From Lutjanus erythropterus (taxonomy: Eukaryota; Chordata; Actinopteri; Lutjaniformes; Lutjanidae): a stretch of 64,000 nucleotides of DNA. This document shows positions 46,244 through 56,959 of the stretch, piece by piece; the first letter of the stretch is position 1, and every line of letters begins with the position of its first letter. Under the pieces are notes generated by a model that saw nothing but the letters and a program-made list of their open reading frames with translations, searched no databases and was not told where the DNA came from. The DNA lies in the NCBI GenBank assembly GCA_020091685.1, contig CM034610.1:30214804-30278803 (forward strand), written 5' to 3'. A program made the position numbers and the translations under genes.

Positions 46244-49200
46244 TAGAACACATTAGAATTCGCTCAGCCTGAACGAGCGACGTATGCCCACGGTGAGAGG
46301 TGGTGGGCTGGTGTGGGCTTACTTATAGCCCCTCAGCTCAGCTGCCATGTGTTGGAGTTTTCCCCGGTGAACGAGATGGTCGTCGCCCTGCGCCTTCGGG
46401 TCAGGGATAGGTGCCTCACTGTTGTTTCGGCCTATGGGCCGAACGGCAGTGCAGAGTACCCACCTTTCCTGGAGACCTTGGGAGGGGTGCTGGAAAGTGC
46501 TCCGACTGGGGACTCCGTCATTCTGCTGGGGGACTTCAACGCCAGCCATTCGGAGCTGTCTCTGGTGCCTGCCACTGCAGCAATCCCCAAACCCGGTGGT
46601 GGACACCGGAGGTAAGGGATGCCAGGCTGAAGAAGGAGTCTTATTGAGCTTGGTTGGCACGTGGGACTCCTGAGGCAGCTGACAGGTACCGGCAGGCCAA
46701 GTGTGCTGTGGCCTGGGCGGTTGCGGAAGCAAAAACTCGGGTATGGGAAAAGTTTGGGGAGGCCATGGAGGAGGACTACCGGTCAGCCTTGAAGAGATTC
46801 TGGCAAACCGTCCGGCGCCTCAGAGGGGGGAAGCAGTACTATTTAGCAGCTATTGACTTTAACTGGGGATACTGATGGCTGGTGGAAGGAATACTTCGAG
46901 GATCTCCTCAATCCCACTGACACGCCTTCCGTAGAGGAAGCAGAGGCTGGGGACCCAGAGGCTGACTCATTCATCACCCAAGCTGGAGTCACTGAGGTAG
47001 TTCAGACGCTCCTCAGTGGCAAGGCACCGGGGGTGGATGAGATCCGCCCTGAGTACCTCAAGTCTCTAGATGTTGTAGGGCTGTCTTGGTTGACATGCCT
47101 CTGCAATGTTGCGTGGCAGTTGGGGACAGTGCCTCTGGACTGGCAGACCGGGGTGGTGGTCCTTCTATTTAAGAAGGGGGACCGGAGGGTGTGTGCCAAC
47201 TATAGGGGGATCACACTCCTCAGCCTCACTGGGAAAGTCTATTCCAGGGTACTGGAGAGGAGAATTCGGCTGATAGTCGAACCTCGGATCCAGGAGGAAC
47301 AATGCAGTTTTCATCCTGGTCCTGGAACACTGAACCAGCTCTTCACCCTCCGCAGGGTGCTTGGGGGTTCATGGGAGTTTGCCCAACCAGTCCACATGGG
47401 CTTTGTGGACTTGGAGAAGGCATTCGACCATGTCCCTCGTGGCATTCTGTGGGAGGTGCTTCGGGAGTATGGAGTTCGGGGCTCTTTGCTAAGGGCCATA
47501 CGATCTCTGTATGACCAGAGCAGGAGCTTGGTTCACATTGCCGGCAATAAGTCAGACCTGTTCCCGGTGCATGTTGGACTCTGGCAGGGCTGCCCTTTGT
47601 CACCGGTCCTGTTCATTATTTTTATGGACAGAATTTCCAGGCACAGCCAGGGGCTGGAGGGAGTCCGGTTTGGGGACCACAGGATCTCATCTCTGCTTTT
47701 TGCGGATGATGTTGTCCTGTTGGCTCCTTCGAACCAGGACCTTCAGCTTGTACTGGGGCGGTTTGCAGCCGAGTGCGTAGCGGCTGGGATGAGAATCAGC
47801 ACCTCCAAGTCTGAGGCCATGGTTCTCGACCGGGTCGGAGAAGAGTTCCTGCCTCAAGTGGAGGAGTTCAAGTATCTTGGGGTCTTGTTTACGAGTGAGG
47901 GGAGGATGGAGCGTGAGATTGACAGATGGATTGGTGTGGCGGCAGCAGTATTGCCGTCGTTGCACTGGTCTGTCGTGGGAAAGAAGGAGCTGAGCCACAA
48001 GGCGAAGCTCTCGATTTTCCAGTCAATCTATGTTCCTACCCTCACCTATGGTCATGAACTTTGGGTCATGACCGAAAGAACAAGATCTTGTATATAAGCG
48101 GCTGAAATGAGTTTCCTCCGCAGGGCGGCGGGGCACTCCCTTAGAGATAGGGTGAGGAGCTCTGTCACCCGGGAGGAGCTCAGAGTAGAGCCAATGCTCC
48201 TCCATGTCGAGAGGAGAAAGCTGAGGTGGCTCAAGCATCTATATCGGATGCCTCCTGGACACCTCCCTGGGGAGGTGGCATGCCCCACTGGGAGGAGGCC
48301 CCGGGGAAGACCCAGGACACGCTGGAGTGACTATGTCACTCGGCTGGCCTGGGAACACCTTAGGATCCTCCCAGAAGACCTGGAGGAAGTGTCCAGGGAG
48401 AGGGAAGTCTGGGCATCCCTGCTTAGACTGCTGGCCCCGGATGAGCGGAAGACAATGGATGGATGGATGGAGAATGTTAGGTGGCTGTGATATCACCAAA
48501 GGGAATGTGATGACATCACATACCCTGTCCTTTGATCTAGCATGGACTCTATGATGTCATCAGTGTTAGGTTATAACCCTATCACCATGTCATTATCAAC
48601 ATATTTAAACACAGGAATTTTTGAGAGAATTCGACATCTGCATTGAGATATCGGACTCTGGGGAAGCATCGGAAATTAGTCAACAGTCTCTGATCCAACC
48701 ATATCAAATGTTAGTACCAGAGAATGTTGACTGTACAGTTGAGATCCCCAGTGCCGACAAAGACAGTTCACCTGCTTAGATCGGAGGACAACAGGATGTC
48801 CAGCCTGAGACCAACGCTGACAACGATGGCTAGTTAAGGCATTTTGTTGGAGGGATTACAGACACCATCTACTATTTCCTCCCCCTGCACAGCCACAAAA
48901 CATCAATCCCCAAACCACCAATTTATTTTCAGTTTAAATCCTTTAAATCTGGAAAATAAATGTTTTAAACTTACATCTTAAAAACAGCATGCACGTGTGT
49001 TAATTTGGTCTTCTTTTTTTTCATCAAATATCTTTTTCTATATATTTGTGTTTCTTTTGACTCTTGATTACAGGAAGTTGGGTTCTGGTAGCTTATAAGC
49101 AAACTCTTTCAATTTATTAAAAATAAATAAATAAATAAACAAACAAACGTAAAATTCTCTATATTAAGGTTGAACGATCTTGAAAAAAGGTTGCTATCTA

Positions 49201-51644
49201 AATTTCGCAGTTTGTGAAGAAAACCATGACATCCCCTATTTCTTGTAGTATCTTTTATATCAGTATTTACAAAAAATGCTCCAAAAATGATAAAAATACA
49301 TTAAATATATTAAAATTACATAGAAAGTAGAAAAGAAACATGTATAAAATTAAAGTTAATTCAATGTTGTGATAAGGACATTTGTATAATAACAAATAGG
49401 GCTGCACAATTAATCAGGATTTTATCAAAATTGCAAAATGTAATATATATATATTTATATGTGTATATATATATATGTGTTTCAAAAATGAAGATTTCTC
49501 ACTAAAATAGGTGCTCTATTGCTCTGCTTACAGAACCATCAGATAATAATGCTTTTTTGTGGCTACAAAGTATTAATAATAATAATAATGATAATATTGG
49601 ATAATCTATTAACTGTTGCAGCTGTAATTGTGATAATTTCCTGTGACATAATTTGGAGGTAATTAAAACTACTTTTTGAAAGTCATTTTAGTTGCCCTTT
49701 TTTTGAGAGCAGTTAAGATACAGTTCAGTTTTCATTGTGAAGCAGCTAGTAAGTTGGTAAACTACACTTTCAACCAACACTGCCCAGTTTAGCTTGTCAA
49801 TTTGACCTGCAAATAATCAAAATCATGCTGACACAGCCCCTGGGGCTATGACTAGCTGTCAAACAACATCAACATTGTGGAAAATGGCCTTTGACTTCAC
49901 CCTATATAAACAACACTCAACAATTGACAATACAACACACTTGATGAGGACACACAGTGGGAACACAGAGGAACATAATAAACAGAGTGAAAATAAAAAT
50001 AAAGCGGGGCCATACGTCTGTGAATGATGCATTGATGATGCATTCAGCATCCTGATGAAACAGCTGTGAAATGACGATTAAACTAAACAGACCTCTGTCA
50101 CAGGTGTTAGCAATGATTCTAATTAAGGTTCTACAGGTTCCACAGGTCAAACAGACTCAGGCTGCTGTTGTTTTATCATGGAACACTGGAAAGGCTCTGC
50201 TTCACTAGGTGGTACAGGGCCTTAATTAGTATCATTGGTACCAGCTGTGTTTATACTACTGTTTCATTTCGATATGGCTGCTGTGAAGAAAGTCTAGACT
50301 GTTTACCCAGTGTTACATTACAGGTGTTTTTCACAAACAAATATTAACCACAACACATTAATTATCAATTTAATGTTATAGATACTCATACAATTCTGCA
50401 GGCTAGAGAGTTAAAGATTACATTCAACAGAATTACGTAGTTAGGATACAAAAAAGGTAACTGTATTCCATCACATTACAAAAGAGTAAGATGTAATCAG
50501 ATTACAGTTGCATTTAGTAAAAATAGGGATTTTTTTTTTTTTTAGCAGGACTACAATTTTAAAATACATTGCACAGTGTGCTCACATAACACTTTCTCAA
50601 GTCTCACAACACCACTCTGGTCTGCATGAAAGCAGCTCATCTTACAGTCAGTTTATTATCATGACCTGTAGTGAAAAAAAAATGCTTTAACATTATTTAG
50701 TCTTTAAATCAGAAAAGAGGAGTAACAACACAGTACCGTGATAGTTCTGTCTTTGGCTGTAAAAAATACTGTCATCATCTAAGAACTCAATATCTAATTT
50801 AAAGAAAGTTATAGGATAGACCAACAACCAACACTAGTTACACAGACCAACAGTTTAAGTTAGCTACACAGACGAACTACTAACATTAGCTTCACAGACC
50901 ACCTGTTAATGTTAGCTACACAGACCAAATGCTAACGTTAACTGAACAGACCAACTGTTAATGTTAACTACACATAAATCCGGTTATAGCTAGCTAACCT
51001 GTAAATACCATTAGTACTGGCAGTTCATCTTTGACAGCATCTTGACAAGTACATTTAAATGTACGCATCTGTGCATAACAAAAGAAGGAATATCTGGACA
51101 AACAAACTTAAAAAACTACATTAGACTCAACAATTTCACCAGTTACTATTGAGGTAATCCAAAAGTAACAAAAAGGAGTCAAGTCACATTACTTTTATAT
51201 CGTTATACTAAGATTAAGTTACTGATTAACGTTAGATGTTTTAACAGATAATTAGTAACTAGACATTGTTTTTTGGACGAGACAGATATTTTCTGTGCTT
51301 CTTTTACCCAGTTAGCACATCTTTAGCTGGTTGTGACGCAGCATGGACACATGTGACTAATAACGCTACTTACGACTGAAGTAGGAAAAAAAAAAAAGCT
51401 ACTCACGACTGCAGTTCATCCGCAGGTTTCTGTAGCAGCTCTTGGATGTGTTGGTGTGTCAGCGCGTCCCACTGTAGAAAGACTGTGTCCTCTGTCTGAA
51501 GAGGAAGGACAGACACTCAGAAAATTAGCCCTGTCAAATTAACAAACACACAACACAACAAACTGAGCAGAAAGGAGCAGTTATAACCTGTAGCTTATTA
51601 TTCTTTACTTTTAGTCGTTCCTTCTTTTCCCGGCGTGCGGACAT
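39281..51644 (-). CDS. cabcoco1: cabcoco1 (C10orf107), complete six-exon gene, 202 aa
   Basis: Exons (minus strand): 51,644-51,588, 51,495-51,407, 44,364-44,195, 42,139-41,995, 39,516-39,444 and 39,355-39,281. All junctions are GT-AG and in phase (0,2,1,2,0), total 609 nt = 203 codons with stop. CABCOCO1 is a ciliary/sperm-flagellum-associated calcium-binding coiled-coil protein with a domain related to the C1a-32 (CLAMP) flagellar subunit. Recognisable stretches: [84 protein letters not shown] and the C-terminal [17 protein letters not shown]. The adjacent arid5b in the same orientation is the human arrangement and supports this name over the paralogous cfap119. Intron 2 is 7 kb and carries a retrotransposon in antisense. 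Confidence 0.8.
39444..39516 (-). CDS. cabcoco1: cabcoco1 exon 5
   Basis: Acceptor TTGTTTTGGCTGCAG; encodes [24 protein letters not shown]; phase 0 donor GTGAGG. The F-x-x-Y-x-LYE-x-LF pattern is the end of the CLAMP-like domain. Confidence 0.8.
39875..41147. repeat. Cluster of GGGCTGCAACTAA repeats (cabcoco1 intron 4)
   Basis: A minus-strand copy (39,875-40,290) lies back to back with a plus-strand copy (about 40,430-41,147) ending GGTTGCAGCCCTA. Both carry the CATTTGAGGACGTCATCTTGG / CCAAGATGACGTCCTCAAATG word and so form a large inverted pair with hairpin potential. The cluster is followed to 41,994 by unique intron with no exon I can support. Confidence 0.55.
41995..42139 (-). CDS. cabcoco1: cabcoco1 exon 4
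   Basis: Acceptor GTGCTTCTTTGCCATATTCCAG; phase 1 in, phase 2 out at GTCAGG. Encodes [19 protein letters not shown], a Cys/Ser-rich loop ([11 protein letters not shown]) and [14 protein letters not shown]. The other frames of this exon are shorter and do not join in phase. Confidence 0.8.
42140..44194 (-). other. cabcoco1 intron 3
   Basis: Mostly unique AT-rich DNA. A truncated right half of the TTAAAGGG family, with an internal (TG)n at 43,350-43,387, ends at 43,646. A GCTGCAACTAA-type fragment is near 43,090-43,200. Confidence 0.45.
44195..44364 (-). CDS. cabcoco1: cabcoco1 exon 3, CLAMP-like core
   Basis: Acceptor TCACCTGCAG; phase 2 in, phase 1 out at GTGAGG. Encodes [20 protein letters not shown] then [20 protein letters not shown] and [14 protein letters not shown], the most conserved part of the family. 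Confidence 0.85.
44863..45233. mobile_element. TTAAAGGGACAGTTC inverted-repeat element, complete
   Basis: Left TTAAAGGGACAGTTCATCCA, right TGTACTATTCCTTTAA, with TTAA at both extremes. Internally CACTGCTGGAGTTTCACAGG and ACTTCCATTGTTTGGGAGAT appear in both orientations. TTAA termini suggest a piggyBac-type non-autonomous element, unproven. In cabcoco1 intron 2. Confidence 0.6.
46190..46242. repeat. (CA)n microsatellite
   Basis: CA repeat with CACCC interruptions, just before the retrotransposon fragment. Confidence 0.9.
46262..48480 (+). pseudogene. Non-LTR retrotransposon (RTE-like), 5'-truncated and broken, antisense in cabcoco1 intron 2
   Basis: One polyprotein in pieces. End of an apurinic-type endonuclease (VVSAYGP, LLGDFNA) at 46,313-46,560; then the frame changes and the rest of the endonuclease is deleted. 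A link with [13 protein letters not shown] and FGEAM follows (46,600-46,850). The reverse transcriptase is at 46,853-48,097: [56 protein letters not shown], the catalytic FADD in [11 protein letters not shown], and [13 protein letters not shown] at 48,095-48,097 interrupts the same frame, which resumes with [12 protein letters not shown]... [12 protein letters not shown] to 48,490. The (GGAT)n tail near 48,465 is typical of such 3' ends. The clade is inferred from tail and motifs. Confidence 0.75.
48481..51406 (-). other. cabcoco1 intron 2, 5' part
   Basis: No gene. A GGGCTGCACAATTAATC repeat fragment at 49,398 and degenerate TAGCTACACAGACCAA-type repeats at 50,815-50,985 (five units of about 35-40 bp). 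Confidence 0.45.
51407..51495 (-). CDS. cabcoco1: cabcoco1 exon 2
   Basis: Acceptor CTTCCTCTTCAG; encodes [29 protein letters not shown] plus two bases; donor GTGAGT. The [13 protein letters not shown] segment fits the start of the CLAMP-like region. Confidence 0.75.
51588..51644 (-). CDS. cabcoco1: cabcoco1 exon 1
   Basis: ATG at 51,644; [19 protein letters not shown], a strongly basic start of 19 codons; phase 0 at the donor GTTATA (51,587), which is weak (no A at +3) but in frame. Confidence 0.65.
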
Positions 51645-51659
51645 GTTGACGCTCCACTC

Positions 51660-51673
51660 GTTGCTACAGTAAC
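51660..51673. promoter_or_regulatory. X-box-like RFX site ahead of cabcoco1
   Basis: GTTGCTACAGTAAC fits the palindromic RFX X-box (GTnnYY-AT-RRnnAAC-type) except for AC instead of AT at the centre. It lies 16 bp upstream of the start codon, where X-boxes of ciliary genes are usually found. No binding data. Confidence 0.5.
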
Positions 51674-51674
51674 A

Positions 51675-53457
51675 CACTATCAACGAGCTTTTTTCCCCAA
51701 CTTTATTGACAACAGTAACATTAGCAAGAAAAATCCAACACCGTCGAAACACTGTCATATTACACCAACATCATACAAGTAAAGAGATAAGGTATAAAAT
51801 GAAAAAAAAAAAAAAAAAGTGTGATAGAAAATTCACGTAAAATCATCAAATCTGTTACAAACATTTCCAGTTTTGATAGTTTTTTTGCTTTCTAAAGGAC
51901 TGAATTAGAGATACACATATTCATTAAAACAAAAAAAGGGGGTTTTACACTCAGATTAATAAGAAAAAGCATTAGCATATTTTACGTGTTCGTGTGTGTG
52001 TAAGACAGGATTCTCTTTCTGTCTTAACTGTAAATTTACTTAAGGGCTGTGGGTAAAGCGAGATCACGGGACTATTTCATCTGTGTAACTCGATCCACTT
52101 CAATGTCCGAATCAAAACGTAGGACAACTGATTACTGACAACAAAAGTTGTCACGTCTTAAATATATCACTCCGCCATTCTTAATCATAACTCACATTAC
52201 CCGCACGTAAGGTGCGCCATATTATATAGTTCCATATTAAACTTAAATAGCAGAATACAATATGTATAAATTGCTACAATTAATTAAATTAAATAGACTC
52301 AAAATAATGAGCAGTGAAAAACAAGGCACTCTGCTGAATATGTCCTCACAAAAATAAATCTCATCCTACAATAACTGAACCAGATACATCTCTATAGTAG
52401 AGAGCAAAATCTGAGAATGTTATCAACTATGAAGTCATTGACATCTTTGCACAATTCATATAAGAGCAATTTACATCTAAGTCTCTTTGACTTTCGTAAG
52501 AAATGCCTCACTGGATAGAATCTATAGATCAACTTAAATGACACTTGTTTTACCTTATTTGTTCGAGGGTTTTGTGGTAACGATCAAAACCCTCTTCGTG
52601 TCAACATTGCTCACAAAATTCTGAAATTAAAATTAGAAATCACTAATGACTAATATTGTCTGTCCTCTTCCATTTTATTGTTAATGAAATATTTGTCTGA
52701 TAAAAGCCAATCAGACTAACAACTGTTTTGTTTTATCACTGATAACGTCACTGTATGCTTTGTAAACTCTGTTATTAAAGGTGCTCATTATTATTATCAT
52801 TAGTAGTAGTACTAGTAGTATAAATATTATATTTTGAAAGTTAAATCATACATTAATATGTTAATTATATTTAAAAAAAAATCTGTAACCCCCCCCTTTT
52901 TTATTATAGATCAACATTGATAAAAAAATCATTAAAAAATCTAGAATGTGGACTGGTGTGAAAACAGCTGCTGTGGCTTTTACACAGATCTCCAGATAAG
53001 TCAGAATAGATGCTTGTTGAAATGGAGTCTTTTCTATCAAGTTGTTTCTGCCTCACATTTAATGAAACCGGCAAGTGTTTTACTGTTAAAAAAGATTCAC
53101 ATTAATCCAACATCACTGAGGGTAAGGGATCTCACAGAACACAGGATCATTTGACATGTCTGAGTTTCTTCAGTGTTCAGTGGACTGCTGGTGTGATTCT
53201 CCACTCTCAGCGGCTCCCAGAAGAATTCTGGCCTGTGATATTAAAACAAGTCATGAATATGGATCCTGGTCTTAATCTGCTGTCAGTGTCTCTCAACATT
53301 AGTTATAATAGTGGACAATAAAGTGTTGGCCTGCAGGTTAATCCATGTTAAAATAATGTTACACAAGACAGTCGTGTCACAGCTCATTTGAGTAAGCTCA
53401 TAAGTAAATGAACATATTTCCCATTAAGTCAAACTATTCCTGCAATATGGAATGTAC
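51675..53457. other. Spacer upstream of cabcoco1
   Basis: AT-rich, no exon with splice support. AATAAA at about 53,317 (plus strand) has no gene assigned. Confidence 0.35.
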
Positions 53458-55907
53458 TCAGTCAGTAACTTTAGTCCACAGGCGAGAGCCACTCTTCATC
53501 TCATGGTCACTCAGCCTTCTCAGCTTGTCAGGAAGGAACTTTCTTTCTTTGGCCTCAGTGAAACTCGGGATATACTGCAGGAACTTTGAGTCTGTAAAAA
53601 GATGAAATGCATGAATAAATCATCCTTGAACGATTAAATAATTTTACACAGGCAAACACAAGTAGTACATCTATCTGGAGTTCACCTTTCTTTTCCACAT
53701 TATGTAAACAGCAGTAGCTCTTGTGGTCGAGTGAGAAAAGAGTAGAGAAAGACAAAGAAAATGGTTCATAAGACAGCCAAAATCACCTTTCAATTACTAA
53801 ATAGATATTATATTGTATGTATATACGACATAGTATACAGTATCTACAATAAAATACATTATGTTCTCTGTCACTTATTTTAAAAGTCAGACGCTCAAAC
53901 TCACCTATCAGTTCAAACAGCAGCAGCTCAGTCGGTAGAATAGAGAAAGAAAGGTAATGGTTAGTGAGGCAATAGAAATCTCTAAATTGTTTAATAAGTG
54001 ATGATATATGTGTAAAAAGACATAGCATATAAGATTCAGCTCATTAACACAATCACATCCATGACATCCTTTACTAAACCTCTTCCAGGTAACTTCCTGT
54101 GTGAGTCAGAATCTCACGCTCACCTTCTTGATCCTCGGTGAACAGCAGCAGCTCAGGTGGTGGAGGAAGACAAGAGGAGAAAACAACACACAGTTATTAG
54201 TAAGACAGCCAGAATGATCTCTGAATTACTAAATGATCTATATCATATGTGTAAACAGGTGTTGAACACACTATGTAGCTAATTTACACTGCAACCTACA
54301 TGAATTTCTCTCAGTCTTACACTTACAAGCTTCTGACTTGAAAAGACAGTGACTTAGAACAGACTACAACATAACAACAGTCACATACTGTATGTCTTCT
54401 TAACCAGTTTTCATATTTCTCTCCTTTTGTCTTCTTCCACCACCTGAGTTGCTGCTGTTCACTGTACCTTGATGTGATTAGTTCACCCTTAAATGAATCA
54501 TCAGTTAATGAATGTTAATTCACAGTAACTTCATACATTTCATACAATTAAATTGGTTGGATTCCAATTCAATAAAAGTGTATTTTAGACCCATGTATTT
54601 GCTCAGCCTCTCTGATGGCAGAACAGTACCTGCTGTCATAGAAATATTAAGCCATTTTTTAATAAAACTGGCCTTCAGATGGAAACATTTACATAATAAA
54701 CTTAAATATAGTAACAAAAATAAACTTTCATGTAACTGAAATGCAGCTAACTTGATGCATGTTACTTCATGTATGAAGTAACTGTGAATTAACTGATGAA
54801 CTATTAAGTGTGAGCTAATAACATAAAGTCATAGTGACTTTATCACTAGTTAGTAGTGAGAAACAGGACTTCATGATACATCCTGCATTAAATTATCATG
54901 GATTAGTTAAACATTACTTAGTATAAGATTTGTACCCTCATTATAAAGTGTTATCATATAAAAGTAACACAAGAGTTTTCACACAGAGTTTACACATGTG
55001 AATATATTCACTGCACACTCAGCACACATTAAGCCCGTCCTGACTGAATGACTGGGATTGCACTGGGTAAGCAAGCTCACAAAAAAAACAACAAAACAAA
55101 ACAAAAAAACATGAATAAAGTAAAGAAAACTAGTCCGCTCCACAGACAATACCCATTTCTTTTTGCCCACTACCGTCTCACTTGCCAGGGCGGACTAGAC
55201 AAAGAAAAAAAAAACAAAGAAACAAAAAATAAAAAAACAAGAAATTGCTCCACAGCAAGAGCAGTACATGGACCACTGATGCTCTGCAGGGAAATAAATA
55301 TTACCAATTATAAAAAAAAAATATTACAAAAAAATTATTAAAATACACACCAATTCAAAATAAAGATTAAGACCAAACTTTAAAATACCTGGTACGTCGG
55401 CGATCTACTTTCCTAACAACTACCAGCCAACATCAACCCAGCAGGGAGGCAGGTCTGAAATTAATAACAACAATAAATGTAACGCATGCTCAAATGAGAT
55501 AATAAAAACAGCACTCACACACAAAAGAACAGAATTAGCCTCGTTAGTTTTAATTAGTTTTCTTGCACCTCGTGCCTCCTGCACGTCACTGTAGAATGAG
55601 GTGTGTACGTGCCTCATTCCACCGGCCTGAACCAACAGTGGAACCTGTGTTCCTCCTGCAGGTGACTAGGATGTCCCTGGTGCACACCCCCCCCCCCCCT
55701 TTTAGGAGATACCACCCAACACAATAATATGACTCTGGTGAATCAGAACTAACCTTTTAAAATGCCAACAATTAACATGCATTTTGTAGTTAAAATGTCT
55801 CAGGCAGATGAATGAATAAATAACGTCATGTTAAAAGTTGTCTTACCTGCATGGCAGTTAAACCAGCGGCTGACTCTGACCAGCAGCTGCTCCTCCACGG
55901 GGTCCAT
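53458..55907 (-). CDS. Unrecognised two-exon small gene model (64 aa)
   Basis: Exon 1, 55,907-55,847 (MDPVEEQLLVRVSRWFNCHA, phase 1, donor GTAAGA); last exon, 53,591-53,458 (acceptor ATCTTTTACAG; begins SKFLQYIPSFTEAKERKFLP DKLRR, ends TKVTD-stop). Joined directly they keep frame and give 64 codons plus stop, a basic and hydrophilic protein with no signal peptide or membrane segment. I do not recognise the family. Three exon-like segments in the intron have splice-site-like edges but break the frame. Evidence: TATA box and CRE at the expected place, good start context, phase match. It could be the remains of a longer gene or a non-coding transcript. Confidence 0.35.
53690..54180 (-). repeat. 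Three tandem exon-like segments (…GAGCTGCTGCTGTT…)
   Basis: About 215-230 bp apart on the minus strand, each a pyrimidine tract (TCTTTCTCTA / TCTTCCTCCACC), then GAGCT(G/A)CTGCTGTT and a GTGAGx/GTGAAC donor: near 54,175-54,130, 53,945-53,905 and 53,735-53,685. Exon-like cores are 28, 22 and 32 nt. The intervening DNA is also similar (AAGACAGCCA, AATTACTAAAT). A fourth, inverted copy is near 54,425-54,460 on the plus strand. Confidence 0.45.
54477..54818. mobile_element. Miniature inverted-repeat element in intron of the small gene
   Basis: Left TTAGTTCACCCTTAAATG ...TTAATTCACAGTAACTTCAT; right is the complement of TAGCTCACACTTAATAGTTC ...TTAATTCACAGTTACTTCAT. Arms of about 60-65 bp around a 200-bp centre. 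Non-coding. Confidence 0.5.
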
Positions 55908-55956
55908 TAACAGCAGCACAAAAAAAAAAAAAAAGAAAGTTTTCCTCTCGCTTTTA

Positions 55957-55967
55957 CTTTCGTTTTC
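55957..55967 (-). promoter_or_regulatory. ISRE-like motif in 5' UTR of the small gene
   Basis: GAAAACGAAAG on the minus strand fits the IRF core GAAAnnGAAA, followed by further GA-rich words. It lies between the inferred start of transcription and the ATG. A chance match is possible in GA-rich DNA. Confidence 0.3.
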
Positions 55968-56090
55968 TTCTCAACAAATCGTTGTCCAACAGATGTTGTC
56001 CAAGTTTCCAGTCTCCAGTAGACAAGCTTTGCATCGAGTCAACTAGTGTCAAATCCAGGCGCAAATGAGAAATTCAAGCCCTTTCAGTTC

Positions 56091-56113
56091 TTATATAGCA
56101 CCTGCTGACGTCA
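56091..56113 (-). promoter_or_regulatory. TATA box and palindromic CRE of the small gene
   Basis: CTATATAA at 56,099-56,091 on the minus strand, with the perfect CRE TGACGTCA at 56,106-56,113 just upstream. Start of transcription would fall near 56,062, giving a 5' UTR of about 155 nt with one short upstream reading frame. Confidence 0.5.
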
Positions 56114-56959
56114 CCATTCTGTTGCCCTGGACGCACGCGCACGCGTGTGTGTGAGAGCTAGAAACAATTTACACTAGAATAGATGATATTAATTGTTGGA
56201 TTACTGATGGACTCCACAGACTGTCAGAAATGAATATGGAATATGTGTGTGTTGCGTTCACAAACTCCATTAAGCATGGATTATTATTTTAATCTTGTCT
56301 CGTGAAATCATTTATTCATTCATCACTACTACTACTGATAATAATAATTATAATAATAATGATAATAATAATAATAATAATAATGATAATAATAATAATA
56401 AGCATGATTTATGTAGCACCTTTAATGCAGCTCAAAGTGCTTCACAAGGGAAAAAAAATATGAAAAACAGCTTATATAGTTTTAATTTTATCAAGTCTGT
56501 CTGTCAGCAGGATTATTATTTTCTCATTGAGGGAGGCCTGTTATTATGCACCTTTACATAAATATGAGCAACTGCAATGTTTTCAATAAAAAAAGTAAAA
56601 ATAATCATATAGTTAAAAGTAAAACATAAGTTTTAGACGGACCAACAATCATTTTCTTACGTAATTTATGTTTTTCTGTCATACCTTTGAAATCATATTT
56701 GAGATGGTGCATAACAAAATTAAATTCTGTAAATTCATATTTGAAGTTAAGTATAATAACAATATCACAATATTAATATGTTGCCAATATAATAATTTAC
56801 ATTCCAGTCAGCTGCCTATCCTTGCTGTATATCCTTATACAGTGATGTAGTAGGGAAGGTAAACAAAGTGAATAATTATTACTGAACACTATACAACTAT
56901 TAACACAAAGGTAATATCTATCTTAATTCATCATTCACATTTTGAACTGAATTTTAAAA
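56114..56959. other. AT-rich spacer with (AAT)n
   Basis: (ATA/AAT)n at 56,336-56,401. No gene seen. Confidence 0.5.

Noticed and set aside
46319-48499. Minus-strand frames of 65-137 codons across the retrotransposon
   Set aside because: Shadows of the plus-strand reverse transcriptase; no family resemblance.
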